From Roseburia sp. (GTDB lineage: Bacteria; Bacillota_A; Clostridia; Lachnospirales; Lachnospiraceae), in the NCBI GenBank assembly GCA_019411365.1, contig DXQT01000039.1, forward strand, positions 1 through 25,454: 25,454 nucleotides of DNA. The letters are read 5' to 3'. The notes under the pieces were generated by a model that worked only from the letters and a program-made list of their open reading frames with translations, was not told where the DNA came from and did not search any database. Shown here one piece after another: positions 9,281-16,906 of the stretch (within the stretch, counting starts at the first letter, position 1; the number at the start of each line of letters is the position of its first letter). The position numbers and the translations under genes were made by a program.

Positions 9281-12145
9281 ATGGGGAAAAAGGAATGGAA
9301 GAAGATCAGACATGGGATCATCATTTTTGTGATGGCATTTTTCAGTGCAATACCATTTGTGGTATATGGAAAAAATATTGATTCCCAAGAAACAATCCGT
9401 ATTGGATATATTGATTATGGCGGGTTTATCGATCTGGACGAAAATGGGGAGTATACAGGATATGGCGTGGAATTGCTGGATAAGATCGCTGAGTATACCG
9501 GATGGAAGTACGAATATGTGTATGACACATGGGACAATGTCCTGAAAAAACTGGAGTCAGGTGAGATTGATATGATCTGTCAGGCGCAGAGAACACCGGA
9601 ACGTGAGGAGAGATTCCTGCTTTCGAAGTACTGGGCGGGAACAGAAGCCTGTGTTCTTTATGCAAGAATGGATGATGACAGGTATTATTACAATGATTTT
9701 GAGGCTTTTAACGGCATCCGGGTGGCAGGACTGAAGGAAAGTTTTCAGAATGATGATCTGAAAGAATATGCTCAAAAGAATGATTTTTCGCTTGAGTTGA
9801 AAGAATACATGACGACAGAAGAATGTTTTCAGGCATTGGAGGAAGGTGCTGTGGATGCAGTCGTACAGGGATCGCTTGTCGGGATGGACGATTATAAGAT
9901 TATCTGCCGGTTTGGAGCACAGCCATTTTATCTGATGGCAGGAAAGCAGAAGCAAAAGGTAATGGAGGATGCCGATTATGCGCTTGGAGAGATCACAGCG
10001 GATTATCCGACATTTTTAAGTGAACTGTACCAGAAGTATTATGGAGATACTTCTGCCATGGGGCTTGCATTTACAAGAGAAGAAATTGAATACATTCGGG
10101 CACAAAAACAGGTGAATATAGCGTTTATCAATAACAGACCACCGTTTTCAATGGAAAATGACGACGGAGAAATCGAAGGGATCATTGTTGATCTTGTGAG
10201 TCGGATCCGGGAGAGCAGCGGCCTGAATCTGCAGTACACGATGCTGGAAAGTGGTCAGCGTGTGATAGATTATCTTGAAAAACATCCGGCAGATCTGGTG
10301 GCCGGTGTCGTAGTCGAAAATCCTGCATTCACAAAATCTGATTATCTGGTATCAGATGTCATATATACAGGGGAAGTGGCGCTTGTCTGCAGGCAGGGGA
10401 TGAACTATACACCCGGAGATGCAGAGAATAAGTATATTCTTGCAATCACGAAGAGTTATGCGGCACTGGAAAATTATATCCAGGCAAATTATCCGGAGTT
10501 TGAGATTGTAAAATGCACTACGACAGAGGAATGTATGGAACTTCTGAACAGCGGAGAGTGCGACTTTATGGCACAGAATGTCAACGTGGTGACACCGCTG
10601 CTGCAGAAACCGCGGTATGAGGGATTGACGGTACTGCCTAACCTGTCTAAGGAAGAACCGATGGGGATTGTTGGAAAAAACAGTGATGAAAATAAAATCC
10701 TGATGAGCATTATCAATAAATGCATTACGCAGATTCCCTCTCAGGAAGTATCCCAGATCACGATCAGCCATACAGTGGAGAATGGGTATCAGCTTACCTG
10801 GACAGATGTGCTGTATAAGTTCCGCTATCCGCTTATTGTCATCTTTATTTTGCTGGTGGCGAGTATTCTGTTTATGATTTTCTGGCAGGAGGCGAGACGA
10901 AAAAGCTATTTAAAGATTGCGGAGAAGAATGAACAGCTTTTAGAAGCAGTCGATCAGGCAAACCGGGCAAATCAGGCAAAGAGTGATTTCCTTGCAAGGA
11001 TGAGCCACGAGATACGGACACCGATGAATGCAATCGTAGGACTGACGGAGATCGCAAAGCACTATGAGGAAGATCCGAAGAAGATAGAGGACTATCTCGA
11101 TAAAATTGATGTGTCGTCCAAGGTGCTGTTAAATATTATCAATGATATTTTAGATATGTCGTCTATCGAGAATAAGAAGATGAAAATTGCAAAGGAACCG
11201 TTTGATCTTCATGAGATCTTAATGTCCGTCTGCACGATTTATGAACCGCAGTGCAAGCAGAAAGGGATAGCGTTTGAGGTACAGGACGAAGAGGTGACGC
11301 ATACACATCTGATCGGGGATGGACTTCGTGTGAACCAGATTTTGCTGAACCTGGTTTCCAATGCTTACAAATTCACGCCGTCCGGTGGGAAAATCACGAT
11401 CAAAGTGAAAGAACTCTATGTGAAGGAGGAGAAAGCATACTTTAATTTCCTTGTGGAAGATACCGGGGAGGGCATGTCGGAGGAGATGCAGACGCGGCTG
11501 TTCCAGCCATTCGAGCAGGAGAGTGCGACAACTGCGCAGAAACACGGAGGAAGCGGACTGGGGCTGTCCATTGCAAAAAATTTCGTGGAACTGATGTCAG
11601 GCTCCATTTCCGTGAAATCGAAAAAAGGAGAGGGAACTACATTTGTTGTGTCTATTCCATTTGAATTTGAACAGGCTGCAGAACCGGAAATAACGGAGCA
11701 GCCGGTGGAAAACGATTTGTCCGTGGTACAGGAAGAACAGGCGGTATATGATTTTACCGGGAAAAAAGTATTGCTTGCGGAAGACACCGCATTTAATGAA
11801 GAGGTGGCAACAGAACTGCTTGCAATGGTACATATGGATGTGGATTGTGCACATAACGGCAAGGAAGCCGTCGAGTTGTTTGAGAAGGCAAAGCCAGGTA
11901 CTTACATGGCAATTCTTATGGATATTCACATGCCGGTGATGAATGGTTATGAAGCGGCACGCACAATCCGGAAGTCAGAGAGAGAGGATGCCGGAACGAT
12001 CGCAATTTATGCCATGACTGCAAATTCTTTTGAGGAGGATGTCAGTGCAGCCTTAAATGCGGGAATGAACGGACATATTGCAAAACCGATCGATGCGCAG
12101 ATCTTATATGAAGTTTTGGACAAGCTTGCAAAAGAACAGCAGTAA
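9281..12145 (+). CDS. Hybrid sensor histidine kinase with two extracellular binding-protein-like domains
   Basis: This 954-residue membrane protein resembles BvgS/EvgS-type sensors. An N-terminal hydrophobic segment (about 11-30) exports two tandem family 3 solute-binding domains (about 37-255 and 278-495; for example 'IRIGYIDYGGFIDLDENGEYTGYGVELLDKI' begins the first, shown only in part by its key residues). A single membrane helix (about 516-534) leads through a short coiled coil to the HisKA domain with phospho-acceptor His576 (SHEIRTPMN). The HATPase domain carries the N-box at about 686-697, DTGEGM (727-732) and GGSGLGLS (756-763). The C-terminal receiver domain (about 828-948) has phospho-acceptor Asp881 (MDIHMPVMNG) and the conserved Lys in 'HIAKPID'. 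AGGGAG lies before the ATG. It follows the amino-acid transporter operon, so an amino acid is a plausible ligand. No DNA-binding partner regulator or Hpt protein is encoded nearby. Confidence 0.93.
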   Translation: MGKKEWKKIRHGIIIFVMAFFSAIPFVVYGKNIDSQETIRIGYIDYGGFIDLDENGEYTGYGVELLDKIAEYTGWKYEYVYDTWDNVLKKLESGEIDMICQAQRTPEREERFLLSKYWAGTEACVLYARMDDDRYYYNDFEAFNGIRVAGLKESFQNDDLKEYAQKNDFSLELKEYMTTEECFQALEEGAVDAVVQGSLVGMDDYKIICRFGAQPFYLMAGKQKQKVMEDADYALGEITADYPTFLSELYQKYYGDTSAMGLAFTREEIEYIRAQKQVNIAFINNRPPFSMENDDGEIEGIIVDLVSRIRESSGLNLQYTMLESGQRVIDYLEKHPADLVAGVVVENPAFTKSDYLVSDVIYTGEVALVCRQGMNYTPGDAENKYILAITKSYAALENYIQANYPEFEIVKCTTTEECMELLNSGECDFMAQNVNVVTPLLQKPRYEGLTVLPNLSKEEPMGIVGKNSDENKILMSIINKCITQIPSQEVSQITISHTVENGYQLTWTDVLYKFRYPLIVIFILLVASILFMIFWQEARRKSYLKIAEKNEQLLEAVDQANRANQAKSDFLARMSHEIRTPMNAIVGLTEIAKHYEEDPKKIEDYLDKIDVSSKVLLNIINDILDMSSIENKKMKIAKEPFDLHEILMSVCTIYEPQCKQKGIAFEVQDEEVTHTHLIGDGLRVNQILLNLVSNAYKFTPSGGKITIKVKELYVKEEKAYFNFLVEDTGEGMSEEMQTRLFQPFEQESATTAQKHGGSGLGLSIAKNFVELMSGSISVKSKKGEGTTFVVSIPFEFEQAAEPEITEQPVENDLSVVQEEQAVYDFTGKKVLLAEDTAFNEEVATELLAMVHMDVDCAHNGKEAVELFEKAKPGTYMAILMDIHMPVMNGYEAARTIRKSEREDAGTIAIYAMTANSFEEDVSAALNAGMNGHIAKPIDAQILYEVLDKLAKEQQ

Positions 12146-12155
12146 AAGGAATTGT

Positions 12156-12184
12156 TTGCAACCTGAATGGCTTTGTGGTAGTAT
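12156..12184 (+). promoter_or_regulatory. Possible promoter of prmA-rsmE
   Basis: TTGCAA (12156-12161), 17 bases, TAGTAT (12179-12184) lie in the 97-base gap between the kinase gene and prmA. The gap contains no clear terminator, so read-through from the kinase gene is also possible. Confidence 0.4.
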
Positions 12185-12242
12185 ATCTAATGGCTTTTTA
12201 TGATCTGAACGGAAAATAAGCAAAAAGGAGCATATATAAAAC

Positions 12243-13226
12243 ATGAAATGGAATAAATATACCATTGAGACAACGACTGCGGCAGAAGATTACTTAAGCT
12301 CTGCACTTATGGATCTTGGCATTGAAGGTGTGCAGATTGAGGATAATGTGCCGCTGACAAAAGAAGATCAGGCAGAGATGTTCATTGATTTTCTGCCGGA
12401 ACTTCCACCGGATGAGGGGATCAGCTATGTCAGTTTTTATCTGGAAGACAACGGACAGGATGATACCGAACTGTTAAAACAGGTCAAGACAACCATCGAG
12501 GAGATGCGGAATGTGGTAGATATGGGAACCGGAAAGATCACATCCGACCAGACAGAGGATCTTGACTGGATCAACAACTGGAAGAAGTTTTTCAGCTCTT
12601 TCTATATTGACGATATCCTGATCAAACCAACATGGGAAGAACTGAAGGAAGAAGACAGGGACAAGTTTTTGATCGAGATCGATCCGGGTGTCTCTTTTGG
12701 AACAGGCAAGCATGAGACGACACAGCTCTGCATCCGGCAGTTGCTGAAATATATTCGTGGAAATGAAACATATACGCCGCAGGTAAAGACACCAAAGGTT
12801 CTTGATGTTGGCTGCGGAAGCGGTATTTTATCGATCGTGGCACTGAAATTAGGGGCATCAGAGGTAGTCGGAACAGACCTTGACCCGGACTGCATGACTT
12901 CCACACACGACAATATGGAAGTAAATCATCTCGATCAGAAACTGGGAACATTTTATGTTGGAAATCTGATTGATGATACAGAACTTCAGGAAAAAACCGG
13001 AACGGAAGAATTTGATATCGTTGTTGCCAACATTCTGGCAGACGTGATCATTCCAATGGCACCGGTGATCCCGGCGCGTTTAAAAAAAGGTGGATATTTT
13101 ATCACATCAGGAATCATTGATTTCAAAGAGAATGACGTGAAAGAGGCAATTGAGAAAGCCGGTCTGGAAGTTGTAGAGATCAATCATCAGGGCGAATGGG
13201 TGAACATTACAGCAAGAAAGAATTAG
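12243..13226 (+). CDS. prmA: Ribosomal protein L11 methyltransferase PrmA
   Basis: PrmA trimethylates ribosomal protein L11 at several positions using S-adenosylmethionine. The 327-residue length is slightly above the usual 295-315. The N-terminal L11-recognition domain (about 1-100) is followed by the signature 'DWINNWKKFFSSFYI' (about 108-122), 'DPGVSFGTGKHETT' (147-160), the SAM-binding motif 'LDVGCGSGILSI' (187-198), the acidic motif 'VGTDLDPDC', and the NPPY-equivalent 'NILADVI' (263-269). AAAAAGGAG precedes the ATG by about 12 bases. rsmE starts right after the stop. dnaJ-prmA-rsmE is a common Firmicutes order; here luxS, the transporter and the kinase separate dnaJ from prmA. Confidence 0.96.
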   Translation: MKWNKYTIETTTAAEDYLSSALMDLGIEGVQIEDNVPLTKEDQAEMFIDFLPELPPDEGISYVSFYLEDNGQDDTELLKQVKTTIEEMRNVVDMGTGKITSDQTEDLDWINNWKKFFSSFYIDDILIKPTWEELKEEDRDKFLIEIDPGVSFGTGKHETTQLCIRQLLKYIRGNETYTPQVKTPKVLDVGCGSGILSIVALKLGASEVVGTDLDPDCMTSTHDNMEVNHLDQKLGTFYVGNLIDDTELQEKTGTEEFDIVVANILADVIIPMAPVIPARLKKGGYFITSGIIDFKENDVKEAIEKAGLEVVEINHQGEWVNITARKN

Positions 13227-13234
13227 GAAAAGAC

Positions 13235-13984
13235 ATGTATCAGTTTTTTATAGAAGATGAAAATGCAGCAGAAGATTTTGTGACAATTGAAGGCAGCGAT
13301 GTCAACCATATTAAAAATGTGCTGCGGATGAGACCGGGAGAGAAAATCCGCGTGTGCACCAGAAACGGGCAAAACTATTTTTGTAGTATATCTGATATTA
13401 CAGAAAGCTTTGTGCGTGCGGATATTCTGGAAAAAGAAGCGGAAAGCACAGAACTGCCATGCAGGATTTATCTGTTTCAGGGGCTTCCGAAGAATGACAA
13501 GATGGAATGGATCATTCAGAAAACCGTGGAACTCGGAGTTTATGAGGTCATTCCGGTTGCCATGAAAAACTGTGTGGTAAAGTTAGATGACAAAAAGGCA
13601 AAATCAAAGGTGATGCGCTGGCAGGCGATCGCAGAGAGCGCAGCAAAACAGTCAAAGAGAAGTCTGATCCCGGAAGTGAAGATGCCGATGTCGTACAAAG
13701 AAGCTGTGGCATATGCCAAGGAACTGGATGTGAAACTGGTTCCCTATGAAAACGAGCATGGAATGGCAGGGACGAAGGCTGCGATGGAACAGATAAAAAA
13801 AGGCGAAAGTATCGCAGTGTTTATCGGACCGGAGGGCGGATTTGCGCCGGAAGAGATTGCACTGGTGCAGGACGAGATGCAGCTAATCTCCCTTGGAAAA
13901 AGAATTTTAAGGACGGAGACAGCGGGTATCGCAGCACTTGCGATTTTGGGCTATCAGCTTGAGAGCAGTGATATGATAGAATAA
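13235..13984 (+). CDS. rsmE: 16S rRNA (uracil1498-N3)-methyltransferase RsmE
   Basis: RsmE methylates N3 of U1498 in 16S rRNA and belongs to the SPOUT (knotted) methyltransferases. I start it at ATG 13235 (249 residues, MYQFFIEDEN). This fits the family's usual N-terminus, has AGGAAAAG just upstream, and begins eight bases after the prmA stop. An in-frame upstream start at 13196 would overlap prmA and add 13 residues with no family resemblance. The PUA-like N-terminal domain (about 1-70, 'VNHIKNVLRMRPGEKI') is followed by 'GLPKNDKMEWIIQKTVELGV', 'QAIAESAAKQSKRSLIPEV', and the knot motifs 'FIGPEGGFAPEEI' and 'SLGKRILRTETAGIAAL', which bind SAM. It is the last gene of the prmA-rsmE pair. Confidence 0.95.
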   Translation: MYQFFIEDENAAEDFVTIEGSDVNHIKNVLRMRPGEKIRVCTRNGQNYFCSISDITESFVRADILEKEAESTELPCRIYLFQGLPKNDKMEWIIQKTVELGVYEVIPVAMKNCVVKLDDKKAKSKVMRWQAIAESAAKQSKRSLIPEVKMPMSYKEAVAYAKELDVKLVPYENEHGMAGTKAAMEQIKKGESIAVFIGPEGGFAPEEIALVQDEMQLISLGKRILRTETAGIAALAILGYQLESSDMIE

Positions 13985-13991
13985 CAGTGCA

Positions 13992-14039
13992 AAAGTTGTC
14001 TGATGATAGAAATTTGTGAGTCGAAAGTTATCAGATGAT
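13992..14039 (+). repeat. Imperfect 16-base direct repeat before the cysteine desulfurase gene
   Basis: AAAGTTGTCTGATGAT (13992-14007) and AAAGTTATCAGATGAT (14024-14039) share 14 of 16 bases and start exactly 32 bases apart, about three DNA turns. They fill most of the 79-base gap between rsmE and the desulfurase gene. They could be a regulator site or the trace of a small duplication. Confidence 0.5.
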
Positions 14040-14063
14040 TGAGAGATATAAAGAAGGACAATT

Positions 14064-15233
14064 ATGGAAACAAATTTGACAGAAGTTTATTTGGATAATT
14101 CTGCAACGACCCGTTGCAGTGAACGTGCAAAAGATTTGATGGTAAAAGTTCTGATGGAAGATTACGGAAATCCATCCTCACTTCATATGAAAGGTGTGGA
14201 AGCAGAGAACTATATCAAAGAGGCTAAGAAAAAGATCGCAAAGACGTTAAAGGTGGATGAGAAAGAAATCTTTTTCACATCCGGAGGGACAGAATCAAAC
14301 AATACCGCACTGATCGGAGCAGCACTGGCAAATAAAAGAGCCGGAAATCATATTATCACGACATCAATAGAGCATGCGTCTGTTTCAGCAGTTACAGGAT
14401 ATTTAGAGGAACTTGGCTTTCGAGTGACATATCTGAAAGTGGATGCAGATGGTATCATTTCACTCGACGAACTGCGGGAGGCGGTATGTGAGGACACGAT
14501 CCTTGTCTCTATGATGATGGTCAACAATGAGATCGGAGCAGTGGAACCAATCGAAGAAGCAATCAAGGTGATCAAAGAAAAAAATCCGAATACATTGGTA
14601 CATGTGGATGCGATCCAGGCATATGGAAAGTACCGTATTTTTCCGAAAAAACTGGGGATTGATATGCTTTCTGTCAGCGGACATAAAATCCATGCGCCGA
14701 AAGGAACAGGATTTCTGTTCATCAAAGATAAGACGAAGGTAAAACCGCTGATTTACGGTGGCGGGCAGCAGAAGGGCATGCGCTCCGGAACCGAGAACGT
14801 ACCGGGCGTCGCTGCGTTAGGTGAGGCTGCCGAAGAGATTTATGAAAACTTTGAGGAAAAAATTGACCACCTTTATCAGATCAAACAGCGTTTTGTGGAA
14901 GGCGTTTTAAAAATAGAAGGTGTGTCTGTCAATGGAAAGACAGGACGTGATTCCGCACCACAGATCGTCAGTGTGAGTATTGACGGCGTGCGCAGTGAGG
15001 TTATGCTCCACACATTAGAGGACAGAAAGATTTATGTGTCAGCGGGAAGCGCATGTTCCTCGAACAAACCATCCGTGAGCCATACATTGACAAACATCGG
15101 ACTTAAGGGCAGTCTGCTGGATTCAACGATCCGGTTCAGCTTTTCTGTGCATACCACAGAGGAAGAGATTGATTATGCATTGGAAGTCATGAACGAGGTT
15201 GTGCCAAAGCTCCGCCGTTATACGAGAAAGTAG
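14064..15233 (+). CDS. nifZ: Cysteine desulfurase (NifS/IscS family, likely the ThiI partner NifZ)
   Basis: This PLP enzyme converts cysteine to alanine and holds the sulfur as a persulfide for transfer. The 389-residue protein shows 'YLDNSATTR' (9-17), the PLP-binding region 'TSGGTESNN' (72-80), 'NNEIGAVEPIEE' (154-165), 'VDAIQAYGK' (181-189), the Schiff-base Lys208 in 'SGHKIHAPKGTG', and the catalytic Cys331 in 'SAGSACSSNKPS'. AAGAAGGA precedes the ATG. thiI follows after 76 bases. In Bacillus subtilis the adjacent desulfurase NifZ is dedicated to ThiI and tRNA thiolation. There is no iscU, sufU or iscA gene here, which favours that role over general Fe-S assembly. The nifZ name rests on this context rather than on residues unique to it. 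Confidence 0.93.
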   Translation: METNLTEVYLDNSATTRCSERAKDLMVKVLMEDYGNPSSLHMKGVEAENYIKEAKKKIAKTLKVDEKEIFFTSGGTESNNTALIGAALANKRAGNHIITTSIEHASVSAVTGYLEELGFRVTYLKVDADGIISLDELREAVCEDTILVSMMMVNNEIGAVEPIEEAIKVIKEKNPNTLVHVDAIQAYGKYRIFPKKLGIDMLSVSGHKIHAPKGTGFLFIKDKTKVKPLIYGGGQQKGMRSGTENVPGVAALGEAAEEIYENFEEKIDHLYQIKQRFVEGVLKIEGVSVNGKTGRDSAPQIVSVSIDGVRSEVMLHTLEDRKIYVSAGSACSSNKPSVSHTLTNIGLKGSLLDSTIRFSFSVHTTEEEIDYALEVMNEVVPKLRRYTRK

Positions 15234-15309
15234 TCCGGCAATTGCAAAATTCATGAAAGTGTAAATTGAATTGTGAAAAATTAACAAAAGACATGAAAAA
15301 GGAGAAAAC

Positions 15310-16491
15310 ATGTATAAATCATTTTTGATCAAATATGCGGAGATCGCGATCAAAGGAAAAAACAGATATTTATTTGAAGATGCATTGGTAAGCCAGATCA
15401 ACCATGCATTGAAAAAGGCAGAAGGAGAATTTCTTGTTCGAAAAGAGCAGGGAAGAATCTACGTCGACACGTTGAGCGACTATGATTATGATGAGGTTGT
15501 GGAAGCATTAAAATGTGTGTTTGGTATCGTCGGGATCTGCCCGGTTGTATTATTGGAAGACGAAGGTTTTGACAAACTTGCAGAGGAAGTCATTGCATAC
15601 ATTGATAAGGTGTACCCGGACAAACATTTTACATTTAAAGTAAATGCCCGCCGCGCAAGAAAGAATTATCCGATGGAGTCCATGGAGATCAATGCAGCCA
15701 TGGGCGAGAAGATTTTAGATGCTTACCCGGAGACAAAAGTAGATGTGCATCATCCACAGGTGGTATTTAATATTGAGATCCGTGCAAAAATTAACGTATA
15801 CTCAACGATTATTCCGGGACCGGGTGGAATGCCGGTCGGAACGAACGGCAAAGCAATGCTGCTTTTATCCGGCGGGATCGACAGTCCGGTGGCTGGATAT
15901 ATGATCGCAAAACGCGGTGTTACGATCGATGCTACTTATTTCCATGCGCCGCCATATACTTCAGAGCGTGCAAAACAAAAAGTCGTTGACCTTGCAAAAA
16001 TCGTCGCAAAATATTCAGGACCGATCAATCTGCACGTTGTGAACTTTACGGATATCCAGCTTTATATCTACGAGCAGTGTCCGCATGAGGAATTGACGAT
16101 CATCATGCGCCGTTACATGATGAAACTTGCAGAGCATTTTGCAAAAGAGAATAAATGTCTCGGTCTTATCACCGGAGAGAGTATCGGACAGGTGGCAAGC
16201 CAGACGATGCAGTCCCTTGCAGCAACGAATGAGGTATGTACGATGCCGGTCTATCGTCCGCTCATTGGATTTGACAAGCAGGAAATCGTCACGATCTCTG
16301 AAAAAATCGATGCATATGAGACATCCATTCTTCCATACGAAGACTGCTGTACCATTTTTGTGGCAAAACATCCGGTGACAAAACCGAACTTAAATGTGAT
16401 CCATAATGATGAGAGAAAGTTAAGCGAAAAGATTGATGAATTAATGCAGGAAGCCATTGATACGGTAGAAGTGATCCACATTGAGGGATAA
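15310..16491 (+). CDS. thiI: tRNA 4-thiouridine synthase ThiI
   Basis: ThiI adenylates U8 of tRNA and replaces its oxygen with sulfur received from a cysteine desulfurase. The 393 residues contain the NFLD and THUMP domains (about 1-165, 'RIYVDTLSDYDYDEVVEALKCVFGI' region and 'FTFKVNARRARKNYP'), then the PP-loop ATPase domain with SGGIDS at 187-192. Cys346/Cys347 in 'PYEDCCTIF' correspond to the catalytic cysteine region. The protein ends without a rhodanese domain, as is normal for Firmicutes ThiI, so it depends on direct sulfur delivery from the desulfurase encoded just upstream. AAAAAGGAG lies seven bases before the ATG. It is the last gene of this pair; no strong plus-strand terminator follows it. 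Confidence 0.97.
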   Translation: MYKSFLIKYAEIAIKGKNRYLFEDALVSQINHALKKAEGEFLVRKEQGRIYVDTLSDYDYDEVVEALKCVFGIVGICPVVLLEDEGFDKLAEEVIAYIDKVYPDKHFTFKVNARRARKNYPMESMEINAAMGEKILDAYPETKVDVHHPQVVFNIEIRAKINVYSTIIPGPGGMPVGTNGKAMLLLSGGIDSPVAGYMIAKRGVTIDATYFHAPPYTSERAKQKVVDLAKIVAKYSGPINLHVVNFTDIQLYIYEQCPHEELTIIMRRYMMKLAEHFAKENKCLGLITGESIGQVASQTMQSLAATNEVCTMPVYRPLIGFDKQEIVTISEKIDAYETSILPYEDCCTIFVAKHPVTKPNLNVIHNDERKLSEKIDELMQEAIDTVEVIHIEG

Positions 16492-16535
16492 AACAAAAAA
16501 AGCAGGCAGTATCGGAAAACGGAAATGTCTGCTGC

Positions 16536-16571
16536 AAAAAGAAAAAGCCACAGAACGTATCTTCTGTGGCT
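16536..16571 (-). terminator. Intrinsic terminator of the HPr-like gene
   Basis: AGCCACAGAA (16546-16555) and TTCTGTGGCT (16562-16571) form a perfect 10-bp stem with loop CGTATC. Read on the minus strand it is followed by a T-tract (complement of 16536-16545). The plus-strand side has no T-tract, so it serves only the minus-strand gene. Confidence 0.88.
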
Positions 16572-16588
16572 CAAATCTTCGGAAATGA

Positions 16589-16819
16589 TTAAACTAAATA
16601 TGGTTTTAATACTTCCATGATTTCATCCATATTGCTTTCAGCATGAATTGCTAAATCAATTGGTTTGGATAAATCTAAACTGAAAATACCCATAATGGAT
16701 TTTGCATCGATCACATATCTTCCGGAGATTAAATCGAAATCAAATTCGAACTGGGTGATTGCATTAACAAAAGATTTTACTTTGTCAATGGAGTTTAAAG
16801 AAATCTGTACTGTTTTCAT
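16589..16819 (-). CDS. HPr-family protein lacking the phosphorylatable histidine
   Basis: The 76-residue protein aligns without gaps to PTS phosphocarrier HPr over its central part. 'ISGRYVIDAKSIMGIFSLDL' (31-50) corresponds to the HPr segment around regulatory Ser46, and Ser41 occupies that position. In HPr the active-site His15 lies in a 'GIHARPA' stretch. Here the matching region reads 'NSIDKVKS': Ser10 is at the histidine position and Asp12 at the arginine position. It therefore cannot carry phosphate in the usual way. Small HPr-like proteins without the histidine are common in clostridia and have no settled function that I know of. The gene has AAGGAGG before its ATG, its own promoter and its own terminator. 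A regulatory role through the Ser41 face is speculation. Confidence 0.85.
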   Translation of the reverse strand: MKTVQISLNSIDKVKSFVNAITQFEFDFDLISGRYVIDAKSIMGIFSLDLSKPIDLAIHAESNMDEIMEVLKPYLV

Positions 16820-16837
16820 GATAAAAAACCTCCTTAA

Positions 16838-16854
16838 TTAACTATCAAAGTTAA
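16838..16854. promoter_or_regulatory. Palindrome at the HPr-like gene start site (possible operator)
   Basis: TTAACTATCAAAGTTAA is an inverted repeat with 6-base arms (16838-16843 and 16849-16854). It lies between the minus-strand -10 box and ribosome binding site and covers the predicted start site near 16852. It also overlaps a possible -35 of the divergent mtaB promoter. The binding protein is unknown. Confidence 0.45.
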
Positions 16855-16879
16855 CTTTATAGTAATGGTTTTTTATGGA
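16851..16879 (+). promoter_or_regulatory. Possible promoter of mtaB
   Basis: TTAACT (16851-16856), 17 bases, TATGGA (16874-16879). It overlaps the divergent promoter of the HPr-like gene, so the two may exclude each other. The boxes are weaker than those of the minus-strand promoter. Confidence 0.35.
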
Positions 16880-16887
16880 AAAGTCAA
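16859..16887 (-). promoter_or_regulatory. Promoter of the HPr-like gene
   Basis: Read on the minus strand: -35 TTGACT (16887-16882), 17 bases, -10 TACTAT (16864-16859). The spacing is ideal and the boxes are strong. Confidence 0.7.
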
Positions 16888-16906
16888 CACAAAATAGGAG
16901 TATCGA

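Noticed and set aside
16508..16535. Possible plus-strand terminator after thiI (GCAGGCAG / CTGCTGC)
   Set aside because: The stem is short and bulged, and A bases follow it instead of T bases. The strong hairpin next to it terminates only the minus-strand gene.
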